DNA of 13,617 nucleotides from Pseudomonadota bacterium (GTDB taxonomy: Bacteria; Pseudomonadota; Gammaproteobacteria; Burkholderiales; Burkholderiaceae): contig JAEZQX010000546.1 in the NCBI GenBank assembly GCA_023441105.1, positions 1 through 13,617 on the forward strand. Reading direction: 5' to 3'. Both the position numbers and the translations under genes were made by a program. Positions 1 through 7,237 of the stretch are shown piece after piece; within the stretch, counting starts at the first letter, position 1, and every line of letters starts with the position of its first letter. The notes beneath the pieces were generated by a model. It saw only the letters and a list, made by a program, of their open reading frames with translations. It did no database searches and was not told where the DNA came from.

Positions 1-1129
1 CGCTGCCGTCCTCGTGGAAACCGGTCACCTCGAGATTGAAGCCGGTCATGCTGGGCATGCGCCGCGGATGGGCCAGCAGCCGCATCCGGCGCACGCCGAT
101 GTCGCGCAGGATCTGCGCGCCGATGCCGTAGGTGCGCAGGTCCATCGCCTCGCCGCGCGGCCGCGCCGGCAGCGCCTGCGACTGGCCGTCCGAGCCGCTG
201 TCGCACAACCAGCGTGCCTGCGCCAGCAGCGTCTCGCCGTCGGGCGCGCAGTTGAGCATGACCAGCACGCCCTCGCCGTGCGCCGCGATCTCCTTGAGCG
301 CGCGATGCACGCTCCACGAATGCGTGCTGCCGTCGCTGATGATCAGGTCGAGCGGCGACAGCGGCTCGTGCACACGCACCAGCGCCTCGCGCTCGCCCGA
401 GATCTCGCCCGCCACCAGCGCCAGATGCGGCTGGCGACCGGGCTTGTCGCGATAGACCAGCAGCTCGAAGTCGCCGAAGGGCGTGGCGAGGCGCCGCCGG
501 TGCAGGCGCTCGACCAGGCTCTCGTGGGCGCTGCGATAGTGGATCAGGTCCGCGATGGTGCCGATCTTCAGGCCATGCGATTCGCTGAACTCGAGCAGGT
601 CCGGCAGGCGCGCCATCGTCCCGTCGTCCTTCATGATCTCGCAGATCACCGCCGCCGGCGTCAGTCCGGTCAGGGCGCCGAGATCGCAGCCGGCTTCGGT
701 GTGGCCGGCGCGCACCAGCACGCCGCCCGCCTTGGCCATGATGGGGAAGATGTGCCCCGGCTGCACCAGGTCGGTCGGCTTCGCGTCGCGCGCCACCGCC
801 GCCTGCACGGTGCGCGCCCGGTCCGCGGCGGAGATGCCGGTGGTGACGCCTTCGGCCGCCTCGATCGACATGGTGAAGGCGGTGCCGGTACGGGTGCCGT
901 TGGCCAGCGTCATCAGCGGCAGGTTGAGCTGCCGGCAACGCTCCTGCGTCAGCGTCAGGCAGATCAGCCCGCGGGCATGACGCGCCATGAAGTTGATGGC
1001 CTCCGGCGTGACGTAATCGGCCGCGAGCAGCAGGTCTCCCTCGTTCTCCCGGTCCTCCTCGTCGATGAGGATCACCATCTTGCCGGCCTTGAAGTCGGCC
1101 AGGATTTCCGCGGTGCTTGCGAGTGCCAT
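1..1129 (-). CDS. ribBA: RibB-type 3,4-dihydroxy-2-butanone 4-phosphate synthase with degenerate GTP cyclohydrolase II-like domain (RibBA/RibBX), partial at left edge
   Basis: Makes 3,4-dihydroxy-2-butanone 4-phosphate from ribulose 5-phosphate for riboflavin synthesis (cytosol). The 376 visible codons have no stop; such proteins are usually about 370-400 residues, so only a short tail is missing. The synthase domain (about 5-205) keeps its active-site stretches DEEDRENEGD (23-32) and HTEAGCD (143-149). The second half (about 218-376) aligns with GTP cyclohydrolase II and keeps DLRTYGIGAQIL (330-341). However, the segment that should hold the Cys-x10-Cys-x-Cys zinc site reads VRVHEPLSPLDLI (251-263) and continues without any cysteine until 294. 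That predicts no cyclohydrolase activity, as in the proteobacterial variants called RibBX. It is last in the glyA-nrdR-ribD-ribE run, 81 bases after ribE. The ATG at 1127-1129 has no clear Shine-Dalgarno but fits the usual N-terminus. Family and first domain are secure; inactivity of the second is inference. Confidence 0.95.
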   Translation of the reverse strand, partial: MALASTAEILADFKAGKMVILIDEEDRENEGDLLLAADYVTPEAINFMARHARGLICLTLTQERCRQLNLPLMTLANGTRTGTAFTMSIEAAEGVTTGISAADRARTVQAAVARDAKPTDLVQPGHIFPIMAKAGGVLVRAGHTEAGCDLGALTGLTPAAVICEIMKDDGTMARLPDLLEFSESHGLKIGTIADLIHYRSAHESLVERLHRRRLATPFGDFELLVYRDKPGRQPHLALVAGEISGEREALVRVHEPLSPLDLIISDGSTHSWSVHRALKEIAAHGEGVLVMLNCAPDGETLLAQARWLCDSGSDGQSQALPARPRGEAMDLRTYGIGAQILRDIGVRRMRLLAHPRRMPSMTGFNLEVTGFHEDGS

Positions 1130-1170
1130 GGGCTCGATTGTATGAGTTCGGATGCGTTGGTAGCGAAAGC

Positions 1171-1188
1171 GCCGCGCGGAAGCGCGGC
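1171..1188 (-). other. GC-rich hairpin between ribE and ribBA
   Basis: A perfect 7-bp stem (GCCGCGC/GCGCGGC) with a 4-base loop lies in the 81-base gap after the ribE stop. No run of T follows on the minus strand, so it is not a standard intrinsic terminator. A second perfect 6-bp stem, GGAAGC/GCTTCC with a 3-base loop (1178-1192), shares bases with it, so the two cannot form together. The role is unknown; it may simply protect or punctuate the operon transcript. Confidence 0.5.
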
Positions 1189-1210
1189 TTCCCGCAGCTT
1201 CAGGAAATCT

Positions 1211-1852
1211 TCAGGCGCCGGCGCCGCCCGTCACGTTGGCGGCGGCGGCATCCACCGCCCGCATGCGCTCGAGGTAGCGGGCGATCATGTCGACTTCGAG
1301 GTTGACGCCCATGCCCGGCACCAGTGCCTTGAGCGTGGTGGCGGCCAAGGTGTGCGGGATCAGGTTGATGGAGATCACGCAGCCGTCGGGGGCGTCGGTC
1401 ACCTTGTTGACGGTCAGGCTCACGCCGTTGATGGTGACCGATCCCTTGAAGACCAGGTAGCGGGCAAGCGGCAGCGGCGCCCTGATGTCCAGCAGCCAGC
1501 TCTCGGCGATCGGCTCGAAGCGCACCACGGTTCCGACGCCGTCGACATGCCCCGACACCAGATGCCCGCCGACCCGGTCGGTGAGCCGCATGGCCTTCTC
1601 CAGGTTCACGGGGCCCTTGAGGTCGAGGCCGACGGTGCGCCCGAGGCTCTCGCGTGAGATGTCGAAGTCGAAGCCGCTGGCGCCGATGGCAACGACCGTC
1701 ATGCAGGCGCCCTGCACCGCGATCGAATCGCCGACCGCGACATCGCCCAGTCCCAGCGTCGGCGCCTCCACATGCACCCGCCAGCCGGCATTGAGGCCCA
1801 GCGATTCGAGCTGCGTGATGCTGCCGACCGAGGCGATGATTCCGGTAAACAT
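1211..1852 (-). CDS. ribE: Riboflavin synthase (alpha chain)
   Basis: Converts two 6,7-dimethyl-8-ribityllumazine molecules into riboflavin plus the pyrimidinedione that re-enters the pathway; the family enzyme is a cytosolic trimer. The 213-residue product has the usual length and two tandem lumazine-binding barrels (about 1-96 and 97-195). It opens with the family signature MFTGII. Barrel one has GACMTV (48-53) where GVCLTV is more common; barrel two has the matching GVSLTV (143-148). GHLVSGHVDG (96-105) marks the junction and LEVDMIARYLERM (185-197) the trimerisation helix. The ATG follows the ribD stop by 16 bases, with a GGAG about 8 bases upstream. The frame stays open further upstream, but that extension is antisense-like shadow and lacks family similarity. 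The symbol is ribE or ribC depending on nomenclature. Confidence 0.97.
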   Translation of the reverse strand: MFTGIIASVGSITQLESLGLNAGWRVHVEAPTLGLGDVAVGDSIAVQGACMTVVAIGASGFDFDISRESLGRTVGLDLKGPVNLEKAMRLTDRVGGHLVSGHVDGVGTVVRFEPIAESWLLDIRAPLPLARYLVFKGSVTINGVSLTVNKVTDAPDGCVISINLIPHTLAATTLKALVPGMGVNLEVDMIARYLERMRAVDAAAANVTGGAGA

Positions 1853-1868
1853 GCTGCTGCTCCGGCGG

Positions 1869-2981
1869 TCAGGCAGCCGGCGGGCGGCCCTGGACCCTCG
1901 CCCGCAGGCGCAGGTCGTCGCCGATGCGTTCGACGTCCAGCCACTGCAGCCCGATGCGGCTCTCGAGGTCCGCGACCGCTGGCAGGTTGAACAACTGCTG
2001 GCCTTGCCCGAGCAGCGACGGCGCCAGGTAGACCAGCAGCTCGTCGACGCAGCCGGCGGCCAGCAGCGAGCCGTTGAGCTTGTAGCCGGCCTCGATGTGC
2101 AGCTCGTTGATCTCCCGGCGCCCCAGCTCCTGGAGCGCCGCCGCGAGGTCGACCTTGCCGGCGGCGCCCGGCAGGGACAACAGCTCGCAACCCGCCTCCT
2201 GCAGCCGGGCGGCACGCTCCGGCGCAAGCGACTCCGGCGGCAGCGCATGGATCACCAGCACCTTCGCGTCGCGGAACAGCTCGGCGGCGGGGTTGACCTC
2301 GAGTCGCGAGTCGATCAGCACCTTGGCGGGCTGCCGCGGGGTGAACACCCCCCGTACGTTGAGCTGCGGATTGTCGGACTTCACCGTGCCGATGCCGGTC
2401 AGGATGGCGCAAGCCCGGGCGCGCCACTGGTGGCCGTCGGCACGGGCGGCGGCCGAGGTGATCCACTGGCTCCGCCCGTCGGGCAAGGCGGTGATGCCGT
2501 CGAGCGAAGCCGCGATCTTGAGCCGTGCCCATGGCCGGCCGCGGGTCATGCGCGAGACGAAGCCGATGTTCAGGTCGACCGCCTCCTGCTCCATCAGCCC
2601 GCAGCGCACGTCGACGCCGGCCGCCCGCAGCCGCTCCAGCCCCTGGCCGTTGACCAGCGGGTTGGGATCTTCCATCGCCGTGATCACCCGCGCGACGCCG
2701 GCCTCCACCAGCATGTCGGTGCACGGCGGCGTCCGGCCCTGGTGGCTGCACGGCTCGAGGGTGACATAGACGGTGGCGCCCCGCGCCCGGCCGCCGGCCT
2801 GGGCCAGCGCCAGGATCTCGGCATGCGGCTCGCCGGTCTGGCGATGCCAGCCCTCGCCCACCACCCGGCCGTCGCGGACGATGACGCAGCCCACCCGGGG
2901 GTTGGGCGTGGTGGTGTAGAGGCCGTGGCGGGCCAAGGCGAGCGCGCGCCCCATATGGGCGCGATCGGCGTCGCTATACAT
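1869..2981 (-). CDS. ribD: Bifunctional diaminohydroxyphosphoribosylaminopyrimidine deaminase / 5-amino-6-(5-phosphoribosylamino)uracil reductase
   Basis: Carries out the second and third steps of riboflavin synthesis: deamination of the pyrimidine made by GTP cyclohydrolase II, then NADPH-dependent reduction of the ribosyl chain. The product is 370 residues, a normal length. The N-terminal zinc deaminase domain (about 1-145) shows PHAE (52-55, H53 ligand, E55 catalytic) and EPCSHQGRTPPC (76-87, C78 and C87 ligands). The reductase domain (about 150-365) shows KIAASLDG (155-162) and ILTGIGTVKSDNP (193-205). The chosen ATG lies 20 bases after the nrdR stop with GAGG about 10 bases upstream; an ATG at codon 10 is a weaker alternative. 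The same frame is open back into glyA, but that is shadow sequence. Translation is probably coupled within the operon. Confidence 0.97.
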   Translation of the reverse strand: MYSDADRAHMGRALALARHGLYTTTPNPRVGCVIVRDGRVVGEGWHRQTGEPHAEILALAQAGGRARGATVYVTLEPCSHQGRTPPCTDMLVEAGVARVITAMEDPNPLVNGQGLERLRAAGVDVRCGLMEQEAVDLNIGFVSRMTRGRPWARLKIAASLDGITALPDGRSQWITSAAARADGHQWRARACAILTGIGTVKSDNPQLNVRGVFTPRQPAKVLIDSRLEVNPAAELFRDAKVLVIHALPPESLAPERAARLQEAGCELLSLPGAAGKVDLAAALQELGRREINELHIEAGYKLNGSLLAAGCVDELLVYLAPSLLGQGQQLFNLPAVADLESRIGLQWLDVERIGDDLRLRARVQGRPPAA

Positions 2982-3001
2982 GGCGCTGGCGCCTCGTCGG
3001 T

Positions 3002-3508
3002 CTATGCATCGTGAAGCTTGCGCGGATTGCGCGGCTGGAGAGCGTCCGCGAGCGCATCGTTGGGGCGGATCTCGTTGATCGCATCGGCGAAGGCCTCGAT
3101 ATCCTCGAACTTGCGATAGACCGAGGCGAAGCGGATGTAGGCAACCTTGTCGAGCTTGCGCAGCTCGTCCATCACCAGCTCGCCGATGGTGGCGCTCGGC
3201 ACCTCCTTCAATCCCAGCCGGAACAGCCGATTCTCGACATGATCGAGGGCGCCCTCGAACGCTTCCTTGGTCACCGGGCGCTTGCGCAAGGCGAGCCTCA
3301 TCGAGAATTCGAGCTTCTCGCGATCGTAGTCGACCCGGCTGCCGTCGCTCTTGACCACCGTCGGCATCGACAGTTCGATGCGCTCGTAGGTGGTGAAGCG
3401 CCGGTCGCAACTGGCACAGCGGCGCCGGCGGCGGATGCTGTCGCCGGTCTCGGCGAGTCGCGTCTCCATCACCTGGGTTTCGCCGTGGTTGCAGAAGGGG
3501 CAGTGCAT
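3002..3508 (-). CDS. nrdR: Transcriptional repressor NrdR (zinc ribbon plus ATP-cone)
   Basis: NrdR represses ribonucleotide reductase operons by binding NrdR boxes when its ATP-cone carries dATP together with ATP. The 168-residue product has the full layout. The zinc ribbon has C3, C6, C31 and C34, followed by [11 protein letters not shown] (36-46). An ATP-cone follows (about 49-139) with [16 protein letters not shown] and ALRKRPV. The C-terminal part contains the strongly conserved [14 protein letters not shown]. The usual V-x-D-S-R of the ribbon reads V-M-E-T-R here (13-17), a conservative variant I also recall from Comamonadaceae. The gene lies 51 bases after glyA and 20 before ribD, the common placement in this group. 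I see no NrdR-box pair in this window, so its target genes are elsewhere. Confidence 0.97.
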   Translation of the reverse strand: MHCPFCNHGETQVMETRLAETGDSIRRRRRCASCDRRFTTYERIELSMPTVVKSDGSRVDYDREKLEFSMRLALRKRPVTKEAFEGALDHVENRLFRLGLKEVPSATIGELVMDELRKLDKVAYIRFASVYRKFEDIEAFADAINEIRPNDALADALQPRNPRKLHDA

Positions 3509-3559
3509 GCCTGATTATGGCACTGTCGCTGCACTGCACAGCAGCGCCCGGCGGGCGGC

Positions 3560-4804
3560 TCAGCGGTAGACCGGAAAGCGCGCCGTCAGCTGGTTGACCC
3601 GTTCGCGGACGCGCGCCAGATGGGCATCGTCCGCCGGCTTCTCGAGCACGTCGGCGATCAGCTGCCCGACCAGCGCCGACTCCTCCTTGCCGAAGCCGCG
3701 GGTGGTCATCGCCGGGGAGCCGACCCGGATGCCACTGGTCACGAACGGCTTCTCGGGATCGTTCGGGATGGCGTTCTTGTTCACCGTGATGTGCGCCTTG
3801 CCCAGTGCGGCCTCGGCTTCCTTGCCGGTGATGCCCTTGGCGCGCAGGTCGACGAGCATCATGTGCGATTCGGTGCGACCCGAGACGATCCGCAGGCCGC
3901 GGTCCACCAGCGACGCGGCCAGCGTCCTGACGTTCTCCAGCACCTGCTGCTGGTAGGCCTTGAAAGCGGGCTGCAAGGCCTCCTGGAACGCAACCGCCTT
4001 GGCGGCGATCACATGCATCAGCGGTCCGCCCTGCAAGCCTGGGAAGATGGCCGAGTTGATCGCCTTCTCGTTGTCCGCGTTGGTGAGGATGATGCCGCCG
4101 CGCGGCCCGCGCAGGCTCTTGTGGGTGGTGGAAGTGACCACGTCGGCATGTCCGACCGGGGTGGGGTAGACGCCGGCTGCGATGAGGCCGGCATAGTGCG
4201 CCATGTCGACCATGAAGGTCGCGCCCACGTCCCTGGCGACCTTCGCGAAGCGCGCCCAGTCGATCACCAGCGAGTAGGCCGAGGCGCCGGCGATGATGAT
4301 GCGCGGCCGATGCTGGTGGGCGAGCCGCTCCATTGCGTCGTAGTCGATCTCTTCGGCCTCGTTCAAGCCATACGAGACGACGTTGAACCACTTGCCCGAC
4401 ATGTTGACCGGCGAGCCGTGCGTGAGGTGCCCCCCCATGGCGAGCGACATGCCGAGGACCGTGTCGCCCGGCTTGGCCATCGCCATCAGCACCGCCTGGT
4501 TGGCTTGCGAGCCGGAATTCGGCTGGACGTTGGCCGACGACGCGCCGAACAGCCGGCATACCCGCTCGATGGCGAGCTGCTCGGCGATGTCGACGAATTC
4601 GCAGCCGCCGTAGTAGCGCTTGCCGGGATAGCCTTCGGCGTACTTGTTGGTGAGTTGCGTGCCCTGCGCCTGCATCACCGCCGGGCTCGCATAGTTCTCG
4701 GATGCGATCAGCTCGATGTGCTCTTCCTGGCGGCGGTTCTCGTTCTCGATGGCCCGCCAAAGCTCGGGATCGACGCTGGCGATGGTTGTGGAACGGTCGA
4801 ACAT
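3560..4804 (-). CDS. glyA: Serine hydroxymethyltransferase
   Basis: PLP enzyme that interconverts serine plus tetrahydrofolate with glycine plus 5,10-methylene-tetrahydrofolate, the main cellular source of one-carbon units. The 414-residue product is full length. [14 protein letters not shown] (224-237) holds the PLP lysine at K229, the same position as in the E. coli enzyme. Other family blocks are [10 protein letters not shown] (31-40), [15 protein letters not shown] (53-67), the PLP-ring region D200-M-A-H and PGLQGGP. The ATG at 4802-4804 has AGGAG about 10 bases upstream. A longer in-frame extension to 4873 adds 23 unlikely residues. It is the first gene of the glyA-nrdR-rib run. The 149 bases separating it from the phosphatase gene leave room for its own promoter, though I could not pick a convincing one. 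Confidence 0.98.
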   Translation of the reverse strand: MFDRSTTIASVDPELWRAIENENRRQEEHIELIASENYASPAVMQAQGTQLTNKYAEGYPGKRYYGGCEFVDIAEQLAIERVCRLFGASSANVQPNSGSQANQAVLMAMAKPGDTVLGMSLAMGGHLTHGSPVNMSGKWFNVVSYGLNEAEEIDYDAMERLAHQHRPRIIIAGASAYSLVIDWARFAKVARDVGATFMVDMAHYAGLIAAGVYPTPVGHADVVTSTTHKSLRGPRGGIILTNADNEKAINSAIFPGLQGGPLMHVIAAKAVAFQEALQPAFKAYQQQVLENVRTLAASLVDRGLRIVSGRTESHMMLVDLRAKGITGKEAEAALGKAHITVNKNAIPNDPEKPFVTSGIRVGSPAMTTRGFGKEESALVGQLIADVLEKPADDAHLARVRERVNQLTARFPVYR

Positions 4805-4897
4805 GTCCAATGCACTCCTGCAGCCGTTGCGGCCGCGCTCAAGGTTTCGATGGGAGCGGCTGCCCAGGCGCACGGCAGGCGTCGTTGAACACTGACC

Positions 4898-4942
4898 GTA
4901 CGCTCCCTGGTAGTTAGCTCTACCCGATCGCCAGTCGCGTAC
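4898..4942 (-). repeat. Imperfect inverted repeat upstream of glyA
   Basis: GTACGC (4898-4903) pairs with GCGTAC (4937-4942), and CTGG (4907-4910) pairs with CCAG (4931-4934), separated by a small internal loop. The 20-base centre can add a short GTAG/CTAC-type pairing. It lies 12 bases after the phosphatase stop codon and about 95 bases before the glyA start. No T run follows on the minus strand, so it could be a leader structure, an operator or a weak Rho-type 3' end, or it could be chance. Confidence 0.4.
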
Positions 4943-4953
4943 AGGACACCAGT

Positions 4954-5622
4954 TTAGCCAACTTTGCCGACCGGCGCTGCCGGCCGCGACCGCGGGTCGA
5001 TCTCGTCGGCGGCGCCGGCCAGGTGGTCGACATCGCCCCAGGAGACGAGCCGGAATCCCTCCTCATCGAGGGCGATGCGATTGAGGCCGGCATTGAACAG
5101 GCCGAAGGTGCGCGGCGCATCAAGGCTCATGCCGCTTGCCAGGCGATGGCAGGAATCCAGTACGCCGCCGTGAGTCACGACGACGATGGTCGAGCGCGGA
5201 TGGCGTCCCGCAAGGTCGAGCAGCGCATCCGTCACGCGGCGATGAAGCATCGGGATCGTCTCGCCGCCGTCGAGGTCGTAATCGAGATCGCGCGACAGCA
5301 TCCGGCGATACACGTCGGGCGCCGTATGCTGCAGACGATCGTAGTAGCTGCCCTGCAAGCCGCCGTAATGGCGCTCGCGCAGCCGCGCATCCGGCTGCGG
5401 CGCGAGGCCATGCGCATCGGCGATCGGCGCGGCGGTGGCGCTGGCACGCAGCAGGTCGCTGGTGTAGACCGCGGCAATCGACTCGCGCGCCAGCCGCTGT
5501 CCCACCGCCCGGGCCTGGCGCAGCCCGATCTCGTTGAGCGGGACGTCGAGCTGGCCCTGGATGCGGCGCAGGTGATTCCATTCGGTCTCGCCATGGCGGA
5601 CCAGGATGATCTCGGTGGTCAT
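4954..5622 (-). CDS. Histidine phosphatase family protein (phosphoglycerate mutase-like, GpmB/CobC type)
   Basis: Cytosolic phosphatase of the branch that forms a phosphohistidine intermediate. The 222-residue product shows [10 protein letters not shown] (7-16) with catalytic H10 and R9, R59 in the SDLLRA stretch, the proton donor region RERHYGG with E83, and the second histidine H151 in VVVTHGG (148-153). [12 protein letters not shown] follows the usual family layout. The substrate cannot be read from sequence. GpmB-like annotation is common, but many members hydrolyse other phosphate esters (for example alpha-ribazole phosphate), and a true glycolytic mutase role is not supported. The ATG follows the tyrS stop by 5 bases with no clear Shine-Dalgarno, which suggests translational coupling to tyrS. 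The last 15 residues are Pro/Arg/Ala-rich and variable. Confidence 0.93.
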   Translation of the reverse strand: MTTEIILVRHGETEWNHLRRIQGQLDVPLNEIGLRQARAVGQRLARESIAAVYTSDLLRASATAAPIADAHGLAPQPDARLRERHYGGLQGSYYDRLQHTAPDVYRRMLSRDLDYDLDGGETIPMLHRRVTDALLDLAGRHPRSTIVVVTHGGVLDSCHRLASGMSLDAPRTFGLFNAGLNRIALDEEGFRLVSWGDVDHLAGAADEIDPRSRPAAPVGKVG

Positions 5623-5627
5623 CGGCG

Positions 5628-6848
5628 TCAGCGCAGGATGATGCGCGCGAACTTGCGCTTGCCGACCTGGGCCACGAAGCTGCCGGCCGGCAGCTTCAGG
5701 TTCCGGTCGCTCACGGTGGCGCCGTCGATGCGCACGCCGTTCTGCTCGAGCATGCGCACCGCCTCGCTGCCGGATGCGACCAGGTTGGCCGATCGCAGCA
5801 CCGCGGTGATCGCCAGCGGCGCGCCGCTCAGCTCCACCGTCGCGATATCGTCGGGGATGCCGCCACGGGCACGCAAATTGAAGTCTTCCTCGGCCGAGAC
5901 GGCGGCGGCCGCGGAATGGAAGCGGGCCACGATCTCCTTGGCCAGCATGACCTTGGCATCGCGCGGATTGCGGCCCTGCGCGCATTCGGCCTTGAGCCGC
6001 TCGATCTCGTCGAGCTCGCGAAACGACAGCAGCAGGTAGTAGCGCCACATGAGGTCGTCGGAGATCGACATCAGCCGCGCGAACATGAGGTTGGGCTCGT
6101 CGGTGATGCCGACGTAGTTGCCCTTGGACTTCGACATCTTCTCGACGCCGTCGAGCCCCTCGAGCAGCGGCATCGTCAGGATGCACTGCGGCTCCTGTCC
6201 GTATTCGCGCTGCAGCTCGCGACCGACCAGGAGGTTGAACTTCTGGTCCGTGCCGCCGAGCTCGAGGTCCGACTCGAGCGCGACCGAATCGTAGCCCTGC
6301 ATCAGCGGATAGAGCAGCTCGTGCACCGAGATCGGCATGCCCCCCTTGTAGCGCTTGGTGAAGTCATCGCGCTCGAGGATGCGGGCCACCGTGTAGCGCG
6401 AGGCCAGCTGGATCATGCCCCGAGCGCCGAGCGGGTCGCTCCACTCCGAGTTGTAGCGGATCTCGGTGCGCTCGGCATCGAGCACAAGACTTGCCTGCTT
6501 GAAATAGGTCTGGGCGTTGGCCTCGATCTCCTCGCGCGTCAGCGGCGGGCGGGTGGTGTTGCGGCCGGAGGGATCGCCGATGGATGCGGTGAAATCCCCG
6601 ATCAGGAAGATGACGCGGTGACCCAGGTCCTGAAGTTGCCTCATCTTGTTCAACACCACCGTATGGCCCAGGTGGAGGTCGGGCGCGGTGGGATCGAGTC
6701 CCAGCTTGATGCGCAGCGGCTTACCGGTTGTTTCAAATCGCTGCAGCTTGGTCACGAAATCGTCCTCCACCAGCAACTCGTCTGCGCCTCGCTTGGCGGT
6801 TTGGAGTGCCTGATGAACGGAATCGCTTCGCTGCCCGGTGGATAACAT
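5628..6848 (-). CDS. tyrS: Tyrosyl-tRNA synthetase
   Basis: Class I aminoacyl-tRNA synthetase that charges tRNA-Tyr. The 406-residue product has the proteobacterial length. HLGH (59-62) is the HIGH motif, in [27 protein letters not shown] (85-96) and the tyrosine-site stretch [13 protein letters not shown] (195-207) are present. [11 protein letters not shown] (237-247) is the KMSKS loop. A C-terminal S4 RNA-binding domain (about 343-404) includes NGVRIDG and the final VGKRKFARI. The ATG at 6846-6848 gives the usual start; the longer frame upstream to 7199 has no family similarity. The Shine-Dalgarno is weak (AGAG). The gene is divergent from the M23 peptidase gene across 389 bases. No T-box is visible or expected in this group. 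Confidence 0.98.
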   Translation of the reverse strand: MLSTGQRSDSVHQALQTAKRGADELLVEDDFVTKLQRFETTGKPLRIKLGLDPTAPDLHLGHTVVLNKMRQLQDLGHRVIFLIGDFTASIGDPSGRNTTRPPLTREEIEANAQTYFKQASLVLDAERTEIRYNSEWSDPLGARGMIQLASRYTVARILERDDFTKRYKGGMPISVHELLYPLMQGYDSVALESDLELGGTDQKFNLLVGRELQREYGQEPQCILTMPLLEGLDGVEKMSKSKGNYVGITDEPNLMFARLMSISDDLMWRYYLLLSFRELDEIERLKAECAQGRNPRDAKVMLAKEIVARFHSAAAAVSAEEDFNLRARGGIPDDIATVELSGAPLAITAVLRSANLVASGSEAVRMLEQNGVRIDGATVSDRNLKLPAGSFVAQVGKRKFARIILR

Positions 6849-6913
6849 GCTTTTAGGACTCTGTGAGAAAGTAATTAAGGTGAAATATTCGCTTTTTTCG
6901 GACGATCGAGGGT

Positions 6914-6919
6914 TAGAAT
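6914..6919 (+). promoter_or_regulatory. Candidate -10 element (TAGAAT) for the M23 peptidase gene
   Basis: TAGAAT differs from the TATAAT consensus at one position and sits in the AT-rich part of the divergent region. The T-rich bases upstream at -35 distance match TTGACA poorly. If this is the start region, the transcript has a leader of roughly 310 bases that contains both hairpins at 7113-7184. Confidence 0.35.
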
Positions 6920-7112
6920 GCAATCTCAGCTTGTTTCTGGCCCGGAACGGGTGTATGCCGCAGTTCGCACTGGGGTCGTCCTCCGAAAGACGATGCTCCG
7001 GTCGTGGATGGCAGCCCCGCCTTGCCGGTCGGTTCCAGCAACATTCGGAGCCTGCGTCGGCAGTCGGATGAGCGGGACAAGCTCGCAGTAGCAAGTCAGA
7101 TGGCCTCATCGG

Positions 7113-7184
7113 CTGCCAGCCCGGAATTCTATCCGAGCGATCCGCCTCGGATACCGCGGCTGGCAGGCAGCAGATCAGGCTGCC
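7113..7184. repeat. Compound stem-loop plus adjacent second hairpin upstream of the M23 gene
   Basis: The outer arms CTGCCAGCC (7113-7121) and GGCTGGCAG (7158-7166) are perfect 9-bp complements. Nested inside, TATCCGAG (7130-7137) and CTCGGATA (7146-7153) are perfect 8-bp complements around an 8-base loop. CGG/CCG adds three pairs between them. Immediately after, GGCAGC (7166-7171) pairs with GCTGCC (7179-7184). The first structure ends 71 bases before the peptidase ATG. The symmetry is visible in DNA, so it could act in either transcript or as a protein-binding site. No T run follows. Confidence 0.6.
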
Positions 7185-7237
7185 GCATACGCAGAGCATC
7201 GCGTCAAGCCGTTCAAGAACTAGCAGTCAGGGCAAGA

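Larger units (their letters stand above)
6849..7237. other. Divergent intergenic region between tyrS and the M23 peptidase gene
   Basis: This 389-base stretch must hold promoters for both neighbours. The first 75 bases are clearly AT-richer than the surroundings. Open frames run through it in both directions as extensions of tyrS and the peptidase gene, but their translations are low-complexity Arg/Ser/Pro sequence without recognisable family features, so I do not call them coding. It carries one candidate plus-strand -10 and a large stem-loop followed by a smaller one close to the peptidase start. No convincing minus-strand promoter for tyrS was found by eye. Confidence 0.7.

Noticed and set aside
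1130..1210. Possible FMN riboswitch upstream of ribBA
   Set aside because: The 81-base gap is too short for the conserved FMN aptamer, and none of its conserved segments is visible.
14..1657. Plus-strand open frame of 547 codons at the left end
   Set aside because: It lies antisense to ribBA and ribE, whose translations are recognisable throughout. Long antisense frames are common in GC-rich DNA, and this one is His/Arg/Ala-rich with no family features.
1869..4760. A continuous minus-strand frame of 963 codons spanning glyA, nrdR and ribD, suggesting a fusion protein
   Set aside because: Only the last 370 codons (RibD) read as a known protein. The upstream part is a shifted reading of glyA and nrdR, which are both intact in other frames with normal starts and stops.
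3011..4888. Plus-strand open frames antisense to nrdR and glyA
   Set aside because: Low-information His/Arg/Val sequence opposite two well-conserved genes; no start signal or family match.
7004..7237. N-terminal extension of the M23 peptidase to an upstream ATG
   Set aside because: It would bury the signal anchor 78 residues inside the protein, and the extra residues run through the nested stem-loop with no family similarity.
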